Origin: an uncultured Olegusella sp.
GTDB lineage: Bacteria; Actinomycetota; Coriobacteriia; Coriobacteriales; Atopobiaceae
Direction of reading: 5' to 3'
NCBI RefSeq assembly: GCF_947253395.1
Contig: NZ_CAMXYY010000089.1
Span: 1-5,764 of the forward strand
DNA length: 5,764 nt
Each line of letters starts with the position of its first letter. Position 1 is the stretch's first letter. The notes under the pieces are model-generated. The model was not told the DNA's origin. It saw only the letters and a list, made by a program, of their open reading frames with translations, and made no database searches. This document shows positions 1 to 4,946 of this stretch, one piece after another. Both the position numbers and the translations under genes were made by a program.

Positions 1-560
1 TACGCAAAAGTTTGTCTTATGAGGAGCGTGCTCGTATTGATACGCTTATCGCCAAACATGTGGTAGCGACAGCCGAATGGTGCAACTCTGCTTTGATTTT
101 GACGTATCTTTCGGTTGATAAAGAGGTTGATACTCGCGAACTTATTGAATATGCGTGGCAGGCAGGAAAGACCGTTGCGATTCCTCGCGTTATTCCTCAT
201 ACCCGTCTGATGGACTGGTATCGTATTCAAGATTTTAATCAGTTAGAAAAAAGTAAGTTTGGCATCCTAGAGCCTTTGGCGGATCCAAAGAATCTGATTC
301 GTCTCTCTGATGAAGATGTGTTTGGTATTCCGTCTCTGGCTGTTGTGCCTGGATTGAGCTTTGATCTGGCAGGCTATCGTATGGGTTATGGCGGCGGCTT
401 TTATGACAGCTTACTCGCAAGTTTTGCGGGCTACTCTGTTGGTCTTTGTCGTGAAATTCAGCTGTGCGATAGTTTGGCGGATTTAGGCGTTATTGATATT
501 CATGATCAAGCTGTAGAACTTGTTGTGAGCGAGCAGCAAACCATAAGGGCACACGCTTAG
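1..560 (+). CDS. 5-formyltetrahydrofolate cyclo-ligase (5,10-methenyl-THF synthetase), 5' end cut by window
   Basis: The enzyme uses ATP to turn 5-formyl-THF into 5,10-methenyl-THF in the cytoplasm and so clears an inhibitory storage form of folate. The reading frame is open from the first bases: codons from position 3 read RKSLSYEER, the family's usual N-terminal stretch. The TTG at 12 is therefore an internal Leu, and the true start lies a short way upstream of the window. Further family marks are IPRV (about 180-191), FGILEP (258-275), VVPGLSFD (342-365) and the ATP/substrate-binding loop GYRMGYGGGFYD (372-407), where the family usually has RxGYGGGYYD. About 185 codons are present and the normal length is 180-200, so little is missing. 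It stops at TAG 558-560. No folate gene follows directly. The role fits the folate run further downstream, but intergenic signals and a terminator lie between, so it is probably a separate transcript. The family call is very secure. Gene symbols for this family vary (ygfA, fau, mthfs), so none is given. Confidence 0.96.
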   Translation, partial: RKSLSYEERARIDTLIAKHVVATAEWCNSALILTYLSVDKEVDTRELIEYAWQAGKTVAIPRVIPHTRLMDWYRIQDFNQLEKSKFGILEPLADPKNLIRLSDEDVFGIPSLAVVPGLSFDLAGYRMGYGGGFYDSLLASFAGYSVGLCREIQLCDSLADLGVIDIHDQAVELVVSEQQTIRAHA

Positions 561-596
561 TGGCTGTCCTGTTAGCTCAGATGCAAGGATAGACCA
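561..596 (+). other. Hairpin directly after the cyclo-ligase stop codon
   Basis: The arms CTGTCCT (564-570) and AGGATAG (586-592) pair over 7 bp with one G-U. After one bulged A the stem continues with TGG (561-563) against CCA (594-596). The loop is 15 bases. No T tract follows, so it is not a standard intrinsic terminator. It may protect the mRNA 3' end or help Rho-dependent termination. The strand 566-580 also resembles the 5' end of a tRNA, but no tRNA fold can be completed. Confidence 0.35.
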
Positions 597-722
597 TCGT
601 GCTTCTCTGCAAAAAATCGAGTGCTATTTCGTGATTCTACCTACTTAGTAAGGCAACAAAATATATTTGTGCGAATTACTAAAAGAAACAGTAGAAAAAA
701 TGTAATAGCAGATAAAACGCCG

Positions 723-731
723 TGTTATAGT
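723..731 (+). promoter_or_regulatory. Possible extended -10 promoter for the small membrane protein
   Basis: TGT followed by TATAGT gives an extended -10 (TGn plus a 5/6 match to TATAAT) in an A/T-rich stretch about 50 bases before the start at 784. There is no good -35 at the normal distance, where the sequence is about TAATAG; an extended -10 can tolerate this. Seen by eye only. Confidence 0.3.
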
Positions 732-770
732 GAGTATATAAGTTACGAGAATGTTACGGTGACGACGGAG

Positions 771-775
771 AAGGA
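771..775 (+). promoter_or_regulatory. Shine-Dalgarno AAGGA for the small membrane protein
   Basis: AAGGA lies 8 bases before ATG 784, inside the longer purine run 767-775. The in-frame ATG at 775 overlaps this run, which leaves too little room for it, so the spacing favours 784 as the start. Confidence 0.5.
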
Positions 776-783
776 TGGTTTAT

Positions 784-924
784 ATGGCAGTCATCGTTTT
801 TATTTTTGCTTTGCTTATTGGCGGACTCGTTCTTTCTGCAGTTCCTTGCACTACCACATCTGAAAGTGCAGATCAGCCAGACTATCACTATGTTCCTTAT
901 GCAGGAGATGTCTGGAAGGCATAA
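784..924 (+). CDS. Predicted single-span membrane microprotein, 46 aa, function unknown
   Basis: I do not recognise this protein. It begins MAVIVFIFALLIGG and then LVLSAVPC, a hydrophobic segment of about 20 residues that should span or anchor in the membrane. A polar tail follows, rich in Thr, Ser, Asp and Tyr, ending DVWKA. A Cys follows the hydrophobic stretch, but Pro sits at the -1 position (AVPC), so it does not match a normal lipobox. There is no obvious positive N-terminal region. Start: ATG 784 has AAGGA 8 bases upstream; the in-frame ATG at 775 would add only three residues and is less well placed. A possible extended -10 promoter lies at 723-731, and a strong terminator (970-1006) follows the TAA at 922-924, so it looks like a one-gene transcript. 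It is too short for the coding call to be certain. It is preferred over the overlapping frame 621-863, which has no ribosome binding site. Confidence 0.55.
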   Translation: MAVIVFIFALLIGGLVLSAVPCTTTSESADQPDYHYVPYAGDVWKA

Positions 925-969
925 GTTTGTAGTAACAACATAATTGAGATTTCATTTAGATCCTATTTG

Positions 970-1006
970 CGAGGCGGCACACCCATGGTGTCGTCTCGTT
1001 TTTTTT
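970..1006 (+). terminator. Rho-independent terminator after the small membrane protein
   Basis: The arms 970-980 (CGAGGCGGCAC) and 988-998 (GTGTCGTCTCG) pair over 11 bp with two G-U pairs, around a 7-base loop. Eight T residues follow at 999-1006. This is the classic form and acts on the + strand only, since no A run precedes the stem. It separates the small gene from the 116-residue protein downstream. Confidence 0.88.
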
Positions 1007-1166
1007 GCGCACCATACGCAACAGCTGCTCTTGAATCGTTTTTGGATGATTTGCTTTAACATTGGCATGAGTCATTTTTTGAGAAGCGGGGTAGTGTCCA
1101 GATAAACGGTATTTTTACAGCTAGCTGCTACGATATATTTTAGTTGAAAAGTATAGGAGAGCTTCC
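1007..1166. other. Intergenic region before the 116-aa protein
   Basis: No coding frame with a ribosome binding site was seen here. It holds the likely promoter and palindrome at 1114-1141. A second weak pair exists further up (TTGAAT 1031-1036 and TTTAAC 1055-1060, 18 bases apart). No riboswitch or RNA gene was recognised. Confidence 0.5.
1114..1141 (+). promoter_or_regulatory. Likely promoter of the 116-aa protein, with a 10-bp palindrome over the -35/spacer
   Basis: TTTACA (1114-1119, 5/6 match to TTGACA) lies 16 bases before TATTTT (1136-1141, 4/6 match to TATAAT). Transcription would start near 1148, about 20 bases before the ATG. The perfect palindrome CAGCTAGCTG (1118-1127) overlaps the end of the -35 and the spacer, a place where a repressor could act. 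A second -10 reading, TATATT at 1134-1139, is only 14 bases from the -35. Confidence 0.4.
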
Positions 1167-1517
1167 ATGCTTATAGATGTACAAGCACTACGCGATGATT
1201 TGCTAGACCTCAAGCTTAAGTCAGTTCTTATTCTTGGTTCATCTGAGGTGATGCGCACCAAACAGGTAAAGGGTCCACTTGCATTGGCGCACATCGCAGT
1301 GCTTACTCCTAGTGATGAAGAAAAAGCATGGCTTGAAGCAGTGATGGAGACAGGCGTTGAAAATGCCGATGCAGAGCACTTTAAGCGACTTGTAGATCAC
1401 GCAGCAGAACATGGATCTCAACTTGCCGTTATTCTCGATCCGACTTTAGTGAAATTGGCAAGCATATCTCAGGTAACGACAGCTGTTTTGGATGCGACTA
1501 AGTATCTGAAGAAGTAA
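1167..1517 (+). CDS. Hypothetical soluble protein, 116 aa, function unknown
   Basis: I do not recognise a family. The protein has no Cys, no membrane segment and no signal peptide. It is rich in Ala, Leu, Val, Asp, Glu and Lys and reads like a small alpha/beta fold. Likely strands are SVLILGSS (about residues 19-26), IAVLTPS (43-49) and QLAVILDP (85-92). Charged helices lie around EEKAWLEAVMETG (51-63) and AEHFKRLVDHAAEHG (69-83), and the tail is basic (TKYLKK). The start is well supported: AGGAG at 1155-1159 is 7 bases before ATG 1167, with a promoter-like pair just upstream. It stops at TAA 1515-1517. It precedes the folate run by about 210 bases and is probably its own transcript, so proximity alone is weak evidence for a folate role. 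The coding call is fairly firm; the function is open. Confidence 0.8.
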   Translation: MLIDVQALRDDLLDLKLKSVLILGSSEVMRTKQVKGPLALAHIAVLTPSDEEKAWLEAVMETGVENADAEHFKRLVDHAAEHGSQLAVILDPTLVKLASISQVTTAVLDATKYLKK

Positions 1518-1610
1518 CTATTATTTAGGTGAAAGATTCATTATCGATCTTCATAGTATGGCTGTCATGCGGCAATTGCTAAGAATAATTCAATATGACA
1601 AGACAGGTGA

Positions 1611-1645
1611 ACCGCTTAAACGGTATGGCAAGAATTAGCTATAAC
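1611..1645 (+). promoter_or_regulatory. Candidate fhs promoter with operator-like dyad
   Basis: TATAAC (1640-1645, 5/6 match to TATAAT) would place the transcript start near 1652. No convincing -35 is seen at 16-18 bases upstream (about TTAAAC). Instead the -35 zone is next to a 14-bp dyad, ACCGCTTAAACGGT (1611-1624), symmetric except for one pair. A poor -35 beside a dyad fits either an activator site or a repressor site. Seen by eye only. Confidence 0.4.
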
Positions 1646-1655
1646 AAGATTTGGA

Positions 1656-1707
1656 CTTATCTGTACTATTAACAGATGAGATCGACATACGCTTTTGTCT
1701 CATCTGT
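1656..1707 (+). promoter_or_regulatory. Three-segment leader of fhs able to form alternative hairpins
   Basis: Segment A is CTTATCTGT (1656-1664), B is ACAGATGAG (1672-1680) and C is CTCATCTGT (1699-1707). A pairs with B over 9 bp with one G-U and a 7-base loop. B pairs perfectly with C over 9 bp, and over 10 with 1681 and 1698. The two hairpins cannot form together. No T tract follows C, so neither is a plain terminator. The fhs Shine-Dalgarno begins only 5 bases after C. The pairing is seen directly; a regulatory role is inference. Confidence 0.5.
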
Positions 1708-1711
1708 AAAG

Positions 1712-1719
1712 AAGGGGAG
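1712..1719 (+). promoter_or_regulatory. Shine-Dalgarno AAGGGGAG that fixes the fhs start
   Basis: The core GGAG (1716-1719) is 9 bases before ATG 1729. The longer frame that opens with TTG at 1651 has no such site and runs through the hairpin segment, so the shorter start is chosen. Confidence 0.85.
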
Positions 1720-1728
1720 TTTGCAACT

Positions 1729-3393
1729 ATGGCCAAGTCCGATATTGAGATTGCCCAAGAAGCAGAAATCAAACCTATCAAAGAGATTGCTAAAAAGCTG
1801 GGTTTGACCGATGATGAGCTCATTTTCTACGGTCACTTTATGGCCAAAGTTGATGTGAGCAAGCTAGCAGATAAGCCTAAGAAGGCCAAGCTCATCCTCG
1901 TGACTGCCATCAACCCCACGCCTGCAGGTGAGGGCAAAACGACAACTTCGGTTGGTCTTGCCGATGCAATGAACCGCCTAGGTTATAACACGGTCCTTGC
2001 TCTGCGTGAGCCTTCGCTAGGCCCTGTTTTTGGCGTGAAGGGTGGTGCCGCGGGTGGTGGTTATGCCCAGGTCATCCCCATGGAAAACATCAATTTGCAT
2101 TTTACTGGTGACTTCCACGCTATCGAAAACGCTAACAATCTTTTGGCTGCCATGCTGGATAATCACATCAAACAAGGCAACGAGTTGAACATCGATCCTC
2201 GTCGTATCGTGTGGAAACGCGCGATGGATATGAATGACCGGCAGCTCCGCCAGATTGTTGATGGCATGGGTGGTGTTGCCAATGGTATACCGCGCCAAGA
2301 TGGCTTTGATATTACGGTTGCCTCAGAGGTAATGGCTGTGTTCTGCTTGGCAACAAGTTTGTCGGATCTCAAAGAGCGCCTTGGTCGCATCGTGGTTGCC
2401 TACACCTATGACCGCAAGCCCGTATGCGCACATCAGCTTAAGGCAGAAGGCGCGATGACTGCATTGCTCAAGGATGCTATCAATCCGAATCTTGTGCAGA
2501 CACTTGAGCACAATCCTGCTTTTGTTCATGGTGGCCCCTTTGCCAATATTGCACATGGCTGCAATTCGGTATCCGCTACCACTACGGCAATGCAGTTGGG
2601 CGACTATGTTGTTACCGAAGCTGGCTTTGGTGCTGATCTTGGTGCCGAGAAGTTCTGTGATATCAAGTGCCGCTTGGCAGATCTTTCACCTGATGCGTGT
2701 GTTGTTGTCGCTACGGTCCGTGCGCTTAAACATCACGGTGGGGTTGCAAAAGCCAATCTCAACAGTGAGAATCTCGAGGCACTTGAGGCAGGTCTTCCCA
2801 ACCTTTTGCAGCATGTTCACAACATGAAAAACGTTTATGGTCTGCCCGTAGTCGTGGCTCTTAATGCCTTCCCGACAGACACCAGAGCCGAGCTCGACCT
2901 CGTTGAGGCAAAATGCAAGGAATTGGGTGTTAACGTTGCGCTCTCTGAAGTTTGGGCGCAGGGTGGTAAAGGCGGCGAGACGCTTGCGCGCGAGGTTGTG
3001 CGTCTTTGCGACGAGCCTTCGGACTTCCACTTTAGCTATGAGCTCGGCAGTATCAAAGATTCTATTGACGCTATTGCTCGTCGTGTCTACCACGCCGATG
3101 CTGTGGATTTCACAGTGGCCGCAGAAAAGCAGATCAAGCAGCTTGAAGACCAGGGCTTTAGCAATATGCCCGTATGCATGGCAAAGACCCAGTATTCGTT
3201 TAGTGACGATCAGACCAAACTTGCCGCCCCCAAGCATTTCCGTATTACCGTGCGTAATGTCAAAGTATCTGCAGGTGCGGGCTTTATTGTGGCACTCACA
3301 GGTGACATCATGACCATGCCAGGTTTGCCCAAACATCCTGCAGCAGAAAATATCGATGTTGATGAAAATGGCAACATCGTAGGTTTGTTCTAA
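1729..3393 (+). CDS. fhs: Formate-tetrahydrofolate ligase (10-formyl-THF synthetase), 554 aa
   Basis: This enzyme joins formate to THF with ATP to give 10-formyl-THF, the entry of formate into the C1-folate pool that feeds purine, thymidylate and formyl-Met synthesis. It is cytoplasmic and usually a homotetramer. The ATP-binding loop TPAGEGKTT is at residues 64-72 from ATG 1729. The signature EPSLGPVFGVKGG with AAGGG follows at 94-111, then MENINLHFTGDFHAI (118-132). The C-terminus carries MPGLPKHP and ends IVGLF, as is typical. At 554 residues it is full length (family about 555-560) with no frameshift. The ATG at 1729 follows a strong Shine-Dalgarno at 9 bases, and the protein then begins MAKSDIEIAQ as homologues do; the 26 residues encoded upstream in frame look non-coding. 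It heads the folate run, with a leader that may regulate it and a hairpin after its stop that may limit read-through. The gene call is essentially certain. Confidence 0.98.
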   Translation: MAKSDIEIAQEAEIKPIKEIAKKLGLTDDELIFYGHFMAKVDVSKLADKPKKAKLILVTAINPTPAGEGKTTTSVGLADAMNRLGYNTVLALREPSLGPVFGVKGGAAGGGYAQVIPMENINLHFTGDFHAIENANNLLAAMLDNHIKQGNELNIDPRRIVWKRAMDMNDRQLRQIVDGMGGVANGIPRQDGFDITVASEVMAVFCLATSLSDLKERLGRIVVAYTYDRKPVCAHQLKAEGAMTALLKDAINPNLVQTLEHNPAFVHGGPFANIAHGCNSVSATTTAMQLGDYVVTEAGFGADLGAEKFCDIKCRLADLSPDACVVVATVRALKHHGGVAKANLNSENLEALEAGLPNLLQHVHNMKNVYGLPVVVALNAFPTDTRAELDLVEAKCKELGVNVALSEVWAQGGKGGETLAREVVRLCDEPSDFHFSYELGSIKDSIDAIARRVYHADAVDFTVAAEKQIKQLEDQGFSNMPVCMAKTQYSFSDDQTKLAAPKHFRITVRNVKVSAGAGFIVALTGDIMTMPGLPKHPAAENIDVDENGNIVGLF

Positions 3394-3399
3394 CTATAT

Positions 3400-3437
3400 G
3401 AAGAGTGCAGAAGTTCCACTCTGCACTCTTTTCTCTC
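3400..3437 (+). terminator. Intercistronic hairpin with short T tract, likely partial terminator
   Basis: AAGAGTGCAGA (3401-3411) pairs perfectly with TCTGCACTCTT (3420-3430), 11 bp around the 8-base loop AGTTCCAC, with a possible extra G-U at 3400/3431. Four T residues (3429-3432, two inside the stem) and then CTCTC follow, so the T tract is weak. It sits 7 bases after the fhs stop and well before the fchA Shine-Dalgarno. It probably ends part of the transcription after fhs or protects the fhs mRNA end, while letting some read-through reach fchA, which has no other clear promoter. Confidence 0.6.
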
Positions 3438-3442
3438 AATTT

Positions 3443-3449
3443 GAGGTGG
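3443..3449 (+). promoter_or_regulatory. Shine-Dalgarno GAGGTGG that fixes the fchA start
   Basis: GAGGT (3443-3447) is 7 bases before ATG 3455. The in-frame ATG at 3398 lies just before the hairpin stem, has no ribosome binding site, and would add 19 residues encoded mostly by the hairpin, so it is rejected as the start. Confidence 0.85.
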
Positions 3450-3454
3450 ACTTC

Positions 3455-4081
3455 ATGACAGAACAACTGAGCACACGTAGCTGTCGTGATTTTGCGGCGG
3501 TATTAGCTTCAAAACAGCCAGTGCCTGGAGGCGGGGGAGCAGCAGCTCTGGTGGGTGCACTTTCTGCAGCGCTCTGCTCAATGGTGGGCAATTTCACCAC
3601 AGGCAAAAAGCGCTATGCCGAGGTAGAGGCAGACATCCAACGTATGCTTGTGGACGCCGGAGAGCTCCGTGAAAAATTACTTAATCTCGTTGATGATGAC
3701 GCTATTGCTTTTGAGCCGCTCTCGCGTGCCTATGCAATTCCTAAAGAAGATCCTCAGCGTATAACAATTCTCGAGGCGGCTACCCAAGATGCCTGTAAGG
3801 CCCCTCTTGAGATGATGCATGTATGTGCCCAGACCATTGACCTTCTAGACGAGATGGAGCAAAAGGGCTCACGTATGTTGCTTTCTGATGTGGCGTGCGG
3901 TGCTTATTTTGCTGTTGCTGCGCTGCAGAGTGCGGCTCTTAATGTTTTTGTGAATACCAAGCCATTTCGTTCACACGATTGGGCAATTGCGGCTGAGAGC
4001 GATGCAAAAAAATTGTTGGATATGTACCCCGCGCGGGGCAACTTAGTTGCTCGAAAAATATTTGAACAACTAACCAACTAA
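3455..4081 (+). CDS. fchA: Methenyltetrahydrofolate cyclohydrolase (FTCD cyclodeaminase-family), 208 aa
   Basis: This belongs to the cyclodeaminase/cyclohydrolase family and stands alone, without the formiminotransferase domain of FTCD. FchA interconverts 10-formyl-THF and 5,10-methenyl-THF. The family mark PVPGGGGAAALVGAL (residues 22-36) is followed by MVGNFTTGKKRY (43-54). In the second half, SDVACGAYFAVAAL (144-157) and ALNVFVN (161-167) match the usual SDV...A...LNV pattern. The rest is helical, as expected for the all-alpha family fold. Its length is normal (about 205-215). The start is set by GAGGT 7 bases before ATG 3455. It lies between fhs and folD, ten bases ahead of folD. The adjacent FolD lacks the cyclohydrolase Lys and Gln, which makes the cyclohydrolase role more likely than formimino-THF cyclodeaminase; sequence alone does not exclude the latter. 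The family call is very secure and the exact reaction is likely. Confidence 0.9.
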   Translation: MTEQLSTRSCRDFAAVLASKQPVPGGGGAAALVGALSAALCSMVGNFTTGKKRYAEVEADIQRMLVDAGELREKLLNLVDDDAIAFEPLSRAYAIPKEDPQRITILEAATQDACKAPLEMMHVCAQTIDLLDEMEQKGSRMLLSDVACGAYFAVAALQSAALNVFVNTKPFRSHDWAIAAESDAKKLLDMYPARGNLVARKIFEQLTN

Positions 4082-4091
4082 AGAGGTAAAA

Positions 4092-4946
4092 ATGGCAAAG
4101 CTATTACAAGGTGCGCCCGTAGCTGCTGCGTTGACCGAAAAGCTCCAGCTGCGTACCGCGCTGCTCAAAGAACAGGGTATTACACCTACTTTAGCAATCG
4201 TGCGGGTAGGTGAGCGTGCAGATGATCTTTCCTATGAGCGTGGAATTCTTAAACGTGCTGAGAAGATAGGGCTGGGTGTTTGTCAGTTCATCCTGCCTCT
4301 TGACTGCAGTCAAGAGGAGCTACTCAAGGTGATTGGTGAGGTAAATACACGCGATGATATTCATGGCTGTTTGATGTTTCGTCCGCTGCCTGCCCATTTG
4401 GATGAAACGTGCGCTTGTGAGCTTCTTGATATAAGCAAGGACATTGACTGCATTACGATGGGCTCACTTGCTGGCGTTTTTGCCGCGCGTCCCGAAGGCT
4501 TTCCGCCTTGTACTGCACAAGCAGTTGTGCGCTTGCTTGAGTATTACGGTTATGAGCTTTGTGGGGCTGATATTTGCGTTGTTGGACGTTCTCTTGTGAT
4601 TGGCAAACCCGTATCTATGATGCTCCAGGCAAAAAATGCGACGGTGACGATGTGTCATACAAAAACACATAACTTAGCCGAGCATTGCCGTGCTGCAGAT
4701 ATTTTGGTGGTTGCCGCAGGCCATGTAAAAACTATTGGCGCTGCTTGTGTGCACGAGAATCAGATTGTTGTTGATGTTGGTATTAATTGGGATACTGATG
4801 CGGCAAAACTTGTCGGTGACGTAGACTTTGAAGCTGTTGAATCTCTTGTTGCAGCAATCACGCCTGTACCAGGAGGTGTTGGTTCTGTGACGACGGCAGT
4901 GCTGGCGCAGCATGTGGTCGAAGCAGCTGAGAGGACGGTAGCCTAG
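4092..4946 (+). CDS. folD: Methylenetetrahydrofolate dehydrogenase, FolD family; cyclohydrolase site apparently lost
   Basis: FolD normally does two steps: it interconverts methylene- and methenyl-THF using NAD(P), and hydrolyses methenyl-THF to 10-formyl-THF. At 284 residues it is full length. The Rossmann part carries GRSLVIGKP (165-173), then ATVTMCHTKT (183-192) and VVDVGIN (226-232), and near the end ITPVPGGVGS (256-265), where the usual motif has GGVGP. The N-terminal catalytic part is unusual. An ungapped alignment from memory with E. coli and human FolD keeps the Tyr (Tyr48) but has Ile52 in place of the catalytic Lys (E. coli Lys54, human Lys56). Phe96 takes the place of the Gln in LVQLPLP (here LMFRPLP). 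Asp119 of KDxD is kept, but the next Gly is Cys. This predicts a dehydrogenase without cyclohydrolase, with FchA next door supplying it. The start has AGAGGT 4 bases before ATG 4092. I recall similar YE(K/R)G...FRPLP proteins in other Gram-positive anaerobes, unverified here. The family is certain; the loss of one activity is inferred. Confidence 0.95.
   Translation: MAKLLQGAPVAAALTEKLQLRTALLKEQGITPTLAIVRVGERADDLSYERGILKRAEKIGLGVCQFILPLDCSQEELLKVIGEVNTRDDIHGCLMFRPLPAHLDETCACELLDISKDIDCITMGSLAGVFAARPEGFPPCTAQAVVRLLEYYGYELCGADICVVGRSLVIGKPVSMMLQAKNATVTMCHTKTHNLAEHCRAADILVVAAGHVKTIGAACVHENQIVVDVGINWDTDAAKLVGDVDFEAVESLVAAITPVPGGVGSVTTAVLAQHVVEAAERTVA

Larger units (their letters stand above)
1518..1728 (+). 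promoter_or_regulatory. fhs upstream and leader region
   Basis: This 211-base gap has no gene. In order it holds a weak dyad AAGAT/ATCTT near 1535-1555 without a T tract, the ACCG...CGGT dyad (1611-1624), a -10-like TATAAC (1640-1645), the three-part hairpin segment (1656-1707) and the fhs Shine-Dalgarno (1712-1719). I looked for the conserved cores of the THF and ZTP (pfl) riboswitches, which often sit before folate genes, and did not find them. Confidence 0.55.

Noticed and set aside
621..863. 80-codon frame starting with GTG at 621
   Set aside because: It has no ribosome binding site, runs through the A/T-rich promoter-like region, has an unlikely composition at its end, and overlaps the better-supported 784-924 frame.
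784..924. Small membrane protein as a lipoprotein
   Set aside because: The Cys is preceded by Ala-Val-Pro; Pro at -1 does not fit a lipobox, and there is no positively charged N-terminal region.
1651..1728. Upstream extension of fhs from TTG 1651
   Set aside because: It lacks a Shine-Dalgarno, is encoded largely by the hairpin segment, and does not match the known N-terminus; ATG 1729 has a strong site and fits family length.
1518..1728. THF or ZTP (pfl) riboswitch before fhs
   Set aside because: These classes are common before folate genes, but I could not find their conserved cores (for example a GCCGCC-type segment for ZTP, or the paired GGAG...CUCC ends for THF). A covariance-model search with Rfam RF01831, RF01750 and THF-II would settle it.
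2686..3336. 216-codon frame on the minus strand inside fhs
   Set aside because: It is a shadow of the fhs reading frame: no ribosome binding site, no recognisable family, and full overlap with a certain gene.
3398..3454. Upstream extension of fchA from ATG 3398
   Set aside because: It reads mostly through the perfect stem-loop and has no ribosome binding site; ATG 3455 follows GAGGT at 7 bases and fits the family N-terminus.
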